Shown: positions 57,614 to 64,000 of the stretch, in pieces
Layout: each line of letters begins with the position of its first letter
How positions within the stretch are numbered: the first letter of the stretch is position 1
Source of the DNA: Prosthecobacter debontii
GTDB taxonomy: Bacteria; Verrucomicrobiota; Verrucomicrobiia; Verrucomicrobiales; Akkermansiaceae
DNA length: 64,000 nt
Direction: 5' to 3'
Assembly (NCBI GenBank): GCA_945862245.1
Contig: CAMAXN010000001.1
Location: 62,001 to 126,000 of the forward strand
The notes under the pieces: model-generated
Told to the model about the DNA's origin: nothing
What the model saw: only the letters and a program-made list of their open reading frames with translations
Databases searched by the model: none
Position numbers and translations under genes: made by a program

Positions 57614-59803
57614 TCACTCCGTGATAGGAATAGCACGAGGGATGACTCTTCCTTCGCGGTCGGTTTCGAGCGTTATGGTGGGTTTTGGAGAGATAATGGT
57701 GGGCGTGACGCCGATGGGTGTTTTGGGAAGTACTTCGCCGACTTCGTCGCCGGTTTCGCCGATTTCTTCGTCGGGTTTGGCGGATGTTGTTTCACCGCCG
57801 GCAATTTCGGATGCCTCAATGGCGGCGAGGACATCCTTGAGCGGCTCGATGGCCTCGATGGTTGTGAGGTGCCCCTTGTATTCGGTCTGCGGCTTCAGAG
57901 GCAGAAGCATGCCCTTTTCCTTGGCGAAAAGCCCGGTATAAATCGTATTTACAAGCGGCCCGCAGACAGCACCGCCGGAGCTGGAGGCTTGGACGAGGAT
58001 TACGACGGCATACCGCGGCGCATCAAAAGGCGCGTAGGAAATCATCCAAGAATTGTTCGATTTCTTACCATTGTCTGTGGTTTGCGTGGTACCTGTTTTT
58101 GCAGCGATGATGAACTCCTCCATGCGCGCTTTACCCGCAGTGCCTCCCGCTTCGTTAACGGCTTTCCTCATACCTTCTTGGATCATCTTTAGGTCGGATT
58201 CTTTGACGCCGGACTGCAGCAGGTCGACCTTTAGAACCGGGGTGTTGGGGACGAGTACGCTGCCATCCTCAGCGGTGACCTTTTGCACGACGCGGGGTTG
58301 GTAAAACTTTCCGCCGTTGGCGATGGTCACGGTCATGGCAGCCATCTGGACGGGCGTGGCGAGCATATCGCCCTGTCCGATCGACATCATGGCGGTCAAG
58401 GCGGGGGTCATCACTGCACCCGGGCGGGCGGCACGCCATGAGCGAGAGCCGGGCAGGATGCCAGAATCCTCGTTGGGCAGTTCTATCCCTGTTTTTTTGC
58501 CGAAGCCGACGAGAGAGCAGCCATCGACCATTGCCTTCCAGCCCATCGTGTTGGCCATTTTGTTAAAATACGGGTTACAGGAGACTTGGATAGCGTTGGT
58601 CAGACGGAGTGAGCCGTGGCTACCGCCGTTCTTGTTGTAGATCCAGCAGCCTATTTTATGGTTTCCAAAGGGGACGAAGCCATCACAAGTAAATGTGCGA
58701 CCCGCGATGCCATGGACTGCGCCGGCGAGGGCAGTTGCGACTTTCATGGTGGAGCCCGGTTCGAAGGAGGCGATAGCGCGGTTGGTAAAAGGGGAGAGCT
58801 GTGGATTGGAACCATACTCGATGAATTTCTCTCTAGAGATGGAGGGGATGAAGGCATTTGGATCGTAATCCGGGATGGATGCCATAGCGAGCACCTCGCC
58901 GGTGTTTACGTCCATCACCACCCCAGCAGCGCGACCGGCGCGGCGGAGAGTGTTTTCCAAAAGGAACTGGACGCGGGCGTCGATGGATAGCTGGACGCGC
59001 GCGCCGGTGCCGGGCTTTGTGAGATCGAGCATACCGATGTTACGGCCTTTTTCATCCTTGAGAATGGTTTTGCGACCTTCGGGGCCACGCAGGTGCTGGT
59101 CCATGGTGGCCTCGATACCGGCGATACCTTTTTCCTCACCGATATAGTGGTCGAAGGCGAGCTTATCGGCAGAGGAAATATCGCCTTTACCCCACTGCTT
59201 CAGATAACCGAGAATGTGGGAGGCGAGGGTGCCGTAGGCGTATTGACGTTGTGGACGTATGCCGAGAGTAACACCGGGGAACTCGAGGTTGCGCTCCGCT
59301 AGGCGGGCGAAATCCTCGTAGGTGAGATCCACGCGGTAGGTGAAAGGGACAAGACCGCTGTGTGTGATGTAATGGGTGCGCAGATCGGCGGCGTTGTAGT
59401 TTTTGGCAAGGCCTAGCTCTTCGAGCGGCTTGATGGTCCATTCATTAACAATAGCGACGATGTCTTTCTCTTTTTTAGGGCGGGGAAGGCCGCCTTGCAT
59501 GGTGAGGCGGTCGAGGGTGGGCATCTCCTCGTTTTGGAGACGGTATGCCTGCGCGATTTCCTCGAGGTTGAAGGAGATGACGTAGTTGCGCAGGTTGCGG
59601 GCGAGGGGGATACCGTTGCGGTCGGTGATCTCGCCGCGTATGCCGGGCTCGCGGATGGTGACGGTGCGGTTGCCAGGGACGAGCGCTTGAAACTCCTCCT
59701 GGCGCTCGATCTGGAATTCATGGATTCGCGACAACAGGGTGCCGAAGCCAACAAGAACGAAGGCAGTTAGCAAGTAGAGTCGAAGTCGGTAGCGGGGTTC
59801 CAC
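57614..59803 (-). CDS. mrdA: Penicillin-binding protein 2
   Basis: FEPGSTMKV (SxxK), KTGTTQT; dimerisation domain GEITDRNGIPLARN; next to mreD. Confidence 0.93.
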   Translation of the reverse strand: MEPRYRLRLYLLTAFVLVGFGTLLSRIHEFQIERQEEFQALVPGNRTVTIREPGIRGEITDRNGIPLARNLRNYVISFNLEEIAQAYRLQNEEMPTLDRLTMQGGLPRPKKEKDIVAIVNEWTIKPLEELGLAKNYNAADLRTHYITHSGLVPFTYRVDLTYEDFARLAERNLEFPGVTLGIRPQRQYAYGTLASHILGYLKQWGKGDISSADKLAFDHYIGEEKGIAGIEATMDQHLRGPEGRKTILKDEKGRNIGMLDLTKPGTGARVQLSIDARVQFLLENTLRRAGRAAGVVMDVNTGEVLAMASIPDYDPNAFIPSISREKFIEYGSNPQLSPFTNRAIASFEPGSTMKVATALAGAVHGIAGRTFTCDGFVPFGNHKIGCWIYNKNGGSHGSLRLTNAIQVSCNPYFNKMANTMGWKAMVDGCSLVGFGKKTGIELPNEDSGILPGSRSWRAARPGAVMTPALTAMMSIGQGDMLATPVQMAAMTVTIANGGKFYQPRVVQKVTAEDGSVLVPNTPVLKVDLLQSGVKESDLKMIQEGMRKAVNEAGGTAGKARMEEFIIAAKTGTTQTTDNGKKSNNSWMISYAPFDAPRYAVVILVQASSSGGAVCGPLVNTIYTGLFAKEKGMLLPLKPQTEYKGHLTTIEAIEPLKDVLAAIEASEIAGGETTSAKPDEEIGETGDEVGEVLPKTPIGVTPTIISPKPTITLETDREGRVIPRAIPITE

Positions 59804-59806
59804 GGT

Positions 59807-60391
59807 TTAGAAGGATCGGCGTTTGTTTTTTCCTGCTTCCGGATAAAGGGAGTGATCGAAGAGCAGGGCAAGGCGGTAGAGTAGCCAAAAGACGAAGGGT
59901 GAAAATAGCATAGTAAGCAGTGCGGTGAAGGTCATAAGGCGCATGATCGAGCGACTCATGACAATATCCCCGCGCACGAAGGAGATAAGCGCGTAATCGG
60001 CGGCGAGGTAGAGGAAAGTGGCAACACCAGTGAGGAGCGCAGAGAATTGCCATTTACCTGCCCTGAATAAAGGACTGAGTCCTTGCATCAGGAAACCCAT
60101 GCCTGTGAAAAGCAGGATCGAGTATCCGAAGCGCAACGATTCGGTGGGATTCGTATAAACCTCAGGATCGGCCACGATGGTTGCAAGTGAGCAGTGGGCG
60201 TCCCAAAGTATGCCGCCTATGAAAGCGAGCAGAAGCATGGTAGGGGTCGCCACGGAGACGGCGGCGCAGAGAAACACGAGGTGAACGATCAGGAAGCGGG
60301 CGTGGCTAAGCCCCGTGAATGCGGGAACAAACTGCTGCACCAAGAAGGCGATGAGCAGAAGGAAAACGGCGCTGAGATTGAATCGTAGCAA
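59807..60391 (-). CDS. mreD: Rod shape-determining protein MreD-like
   Basis: Multi-TM ORF between mreC and mrdA. Confidence 0.78.
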   Translation of the reverse strand: MLRFNLSAVFLLLIAFLVQQFVPAFTGLSHARFLIVHLVFLCAAVSVATPTMLLLAFIGGILWDAHCSLATIVADPEVYTNPTESLRFGYSILLFTGMGFLMQGLSPLFRAGKWQFSALLTGVATFLYLAADYALISFVRGDIVMSRSIMRLMTFTALLTMLFSPFVFWLLYRLALLFDHSLYPEAGKNKRRSF

Positions 60392-60402
60392 GGTGGGGAG
60401 AT

Positions 60403-61209
60403 TTAGTGTTTTTCAGATAGTACTACGAACACCGTAACCAAGTCGTTCAGATCGACTGCAGGTCTGACCAAGGCTTCGGAATCGAGGGAGCCTCTCTCAA
60501 CTGAGGTGATGGTTCCTACGAGTATGTTAGGCTGGAAAATCCCGCCACGTCCTGTGGTGAACACGCGTTGGCCGGGTTGCAAGGAAGCGTTCTTGGAAAG
60601 AAAGCGGAGGCGGAGGGTGGGGTTGTTATCGAAGTCACCCCGCTGGCCGCTGAGGATGCCCACTTCCGGCGATCCCTCGATGCGTACGGAGACCTGGCAT
60701 TTCTCATCAGTAATGAGCAGAATCGAGGATCGATTTTTGAGAGGGCGGTCGATTAGCCCTACAAGGCCGTCGTTGGAAAGGACGGAGAGCTGGATGCCGA
60801 TGCCGCGATCCTCGCCCGCGTCGATCTCCGCCGTTTGCCACCAAGTAGTAGGATGGCGGCGGATGATGTTCGCCGCAACGACATCGAACTCCGTGATTTT
60901 TTTGAAATTGAGCGCGTGGCGCAGTTCGGCGTTCTCGCGCTCCAGTTCCTTGAATCGGGACTCTATGATGCGGAGCCTGCCGATCTCGCCGCGAATAGTT
61001 GAGAGCTCTGCTTCCAGTTTTTTAGAATGCTTCGTTTCGCGCAACAGATTGCGGGTTTTCGTTTCCAGTGCGGAGCCGGACCTCAGTGTGGGTGAAATGG
61101 CCTTGAAATACGCGACTTGAATCTCCCGTACGACCCGCTCACTGCGCGTGAGCGCCCATGTAGTTCCGGCGAGGAAGAGAAGCAATGCGATGAGGTTGAG
61201 CGGTTTCAT
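60403..61209 (-). CDS. mreC: Rod shape-determining protein MreC
   Basis: Coiled coil then VVAANIIRRHPTTWWQTAEIDAGEDRGI...GLVGLIDRP; GQRVFTTGRGGIFQPNILVGTI. Confidence 0.92.
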   Translation of the reverse strand: MKPLNLIALLLFLAGTTWALTRSERVVREIQVAYFKAISPTLRSGSALETKTRNLLRETKHSKKLEAELSTIRGEIGRLRIIESRFKELERENAELRHALNFKKITEFDVVAANIIRRHPTTWWQTAEIDAGEDRGIGIQLSVLSNDGLVGLIDRPLKNRSSILLITDEKCQVSVRIEGSPEVGILSGQRGDFDNNPTLRLRFLSKNASLQPGQRVFTTGRGGIFQPNILVGTITSVERGSLDSEALVRPAVDLNDLVTVFVVLSEKH

Positions 61210-61245
61210 GGCCGTTGGATTCTCCGGTCAGCGGAGTTCCGGGGC

Positions 61246-62295
<1,050 letters not shown>

Positions 62296-62572
62296 TTAAA
62301 AATGAAACTGTTGGGCGTGTGATCTAATAGGCCTGAATGAGAAAAGTGTCGAAGTTGTCGGTAGACCAATTCGGCCTTTCTGGTTTCCGCAAACGCGGTC
62401 TTTGATGAGGCCGCAAGTATTACCGAACGGGTAGGGAATTAGACTTGGGATCACTCGCTAATGCGTCAAGTAGGAAAGAGAGTTCCACGTAATTGATTCA
62501 AATGTTCCACGAGCGGCGCAGCTTTCGATACGGCGGCCAATGCGGGGTGAGGTATTTCCAGTGTAATCCGGA

Positions 62573-63295
62573 TTACCTACCCTCCGCAAGTCGCTCTGCG
62601 AGTGCCTTAGGGAGCCCGGCTTCGATGATCTTGGCTTGAGTTTTGGCGATATCGTAATCGACGCGTCGGAAGACGACAAGATTGTTCTCCGGGTCGTAGA
62701 TGGCGTAGCAGGCACGCGGATCCCCGTCACGTGGTTGGCCTACCGAACCTATGTTGATGAAATATTTCGCGCTCGGCTCGATGACGACGGCATCGGCGGG
62801 GATTTGGCGAACTTTTTCAGATTTTATATATACCCGGGGAACGTGGGTGTGTCCGTGAAAGCAGAGCTGTGTGAACTGGTAGGAGAAGTTCGATATCGCG
62901 TCGAAACGGTTGGTTACATAGTTCCAATTGACGGGTTGGTCGAGGGTGCTATGGACGATCGTATAGTCGGAGACTTGGCGAACCATTCGCAGGCGCTTGA
63001 GCCAGAGTCGCTGGTCTTCATCGAGTTGGTTGCGAGTCCATTGTAGGGCGGTAGCGGCAACAGGGTTCATGTTTTCGAGAGAATGATCCTCAGATGCGTC
63101 TTGATCATGGTTTCCCTTGACGGTAGGGCAGCCTATATCGCGTATCATATTTAGGCAGGTGACGGGGTCGGCGTTGTAACCAACGACATCACCTAGGCAT
63201 GCATAATCCGTCACACCTTGGGTCGTGGCATCGGCGAGCACAGCTTCGAGAGCCTCAAGATTGGCATGGATGTCACCTAATAGAGCTGTCCGCAT
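62573..63295 (-). CDS. Metallophosphoesterase
   Basis: LLGDIHANLEALEAVL; CLGDVVGYNADP; KGNHDQ; FHGHTHVP. Confidence 0.94.
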   Translation of the reverse strand: MRTALLGDIHANLEALEAVLADATTQGVTDYACLGDVVGYNADPVTCLNMIRDIGCPTVKGNHDQDASEDHSLENMNPVAATALQWTRNQLDEDQRLWLKRLRMVRQVSDYTIVHSTLDQPVNWNYVTNRFDAISNFSYQFTQLCFHGHTHVPRVYIKSEKVRQIPADAVVIEPSAKYFINIGSVGQPRDGDPRACYAIYDPENNLVVFRRVDYDIAKTQAKIIEAGLPKALAERLAEGR

Positions 63296-63338
63296 GGAGG
63301 CAGGAGGAATGAGGGGAAAGATTTGTCTGCTGGTGTGA

Positions 63339-63638
63339 ATGTGTCGAGAAGAATTGGCTACCGGTTATTTTATCCGCAACATCCTTGCACCAAACGCCGC
63401 CATCGAGCCCGGTTACTGCATCCTCCGCGTCACTCTCAAGGACGGCTCGCTCCTCGATGCCTTTTTCGTCAGCGAGGACTGGGGGCCTCTTAGCAACGAT
63501 GACCGATTAAATCGCAGTTTCATATGGGGATGGTTCTCAGATCTGATGAATCTGCCAGTAAATCTACCAGCTTCGGAAACTTATGACAGATCGCACATAA
63601 TACGTAAATTTTTTGATGGATATATCGTACTAATGTAG
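63339..63638 (+). pseudogene. Fragment of a PVC-type heme-binding-region protein
   Basis: TGYFIRNILAPNAAIEPGYCILRVTLKDGSLLDAFFVSED resembles the segment upstream of the end of such proteins (compare RYLLESIVNPAAVVTPGYGITSVTFKNGATLGGSMV in the 41887 gene); no heme motif retained. Confidence 0.6.
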
Positions 63639-63723
63639 TTAACCACACCATTCTGAGCGGTTTGCATTCTGTGCCGAGAAGTTCTAGATCAATGGGAAAA
63701 ATTTCCCTATTGTGCGGCAGCCC

Positions 63724-64000
63724 ATGAATCTCCGGGAACTCGGCTGGACCACTGAACTTGAAACCTTTTTCGCGCCCTATCGCGAAAAAGGTTGGGTTGC
63801 CGCGCGCCTGATTCGCGAGACTTCAATCAATTTTTCCGCCTTGCTCGATGGCGGGGAGGAGATTCACTGTATCCTCTGCGGACGGCTTTGGAATGCGGCG
63901 GTTGTGGATTCCGATCTGCCTGCCGTGGGGGATTGGGTCGCGATCGAAGAAGGTGACGATGACAACCCGCACGTGATCCGCGCACAGCTGCCGCGTCGGA
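63724..64000 (+). CDS. rsgA: Ribosome biogenesis GTPase RsgA, truncated by the window edge
   Basis: NLRELGWTTELETFFAPYREKGWVAARLIRE...VVDSDLPAVGDWVAIEE. Confidence 0.85.
   Translation, partial: MNLRELGWTTELETFFAPYREKGWVAARLIRETSINFSALLDGGEEIHCILCGRLWNAAVVDSDLPAVGDWVAIEEGDDDNPHVIRAQLPRR

Noticed and set aside
62395-62414. gcggtctttgatgaggccgc hairpin upstream of mreB
   Set aside because: Short stem with a mismatch and no T-run; too weak to call.

Overview
The window looks like a chromosomal segment from a PVC-group bacterium, probably Verrucomicrobia. Supporting signs are a PVC-type heme-binding/HEAT/cytochrome c protein, several sulfatases, a Pro/Ala-rich membrane protein, and scattered housekeeping operons.

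Housekeeping content: hisB-hisH, hisG, pfkA, a 34-aa mS38/bS22-like ribosomal protein, four pseudouridine synthase or Nif3-type genes, tRNA-Gly(TCC), trxA, rpsO-pnp, a polyprenyl synthase, glnB/glnK, punA, pyk, mreBCD-mrdA-rng, and rsgA (cut by the window end).

Accessory content:
- A type III polyketide synthase / FAD oxidoreductase / methyltransferase set, split by a HigBA module whose toxin has an early amber codon.
- A short polysaccharide-export locus (Ala-rich 15-aa repeat protein, beta-barrel, Wzc, Wza, PDZ) next to tRNA-Gly.
- A sulfatase followed by a decayed second sulfatase that has lost its catalytic motif.
- A two-component system abutting a truncated nucleotidyltransferase.
- An azurin, and a 1508-aa multidomain diheme protein.
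- An ECF sigma / putative anti-sigma / PDZ operon.
- An MlaA-alpha/beta-hydrolase fusion, the strongest candidate for new biology.
- An IS3-type transposase remnant and several other pseudogenes.

No CRISPR array, rRNA or intact prophage was seen. All functional names come from reading motifs in the translations. No database search was run.
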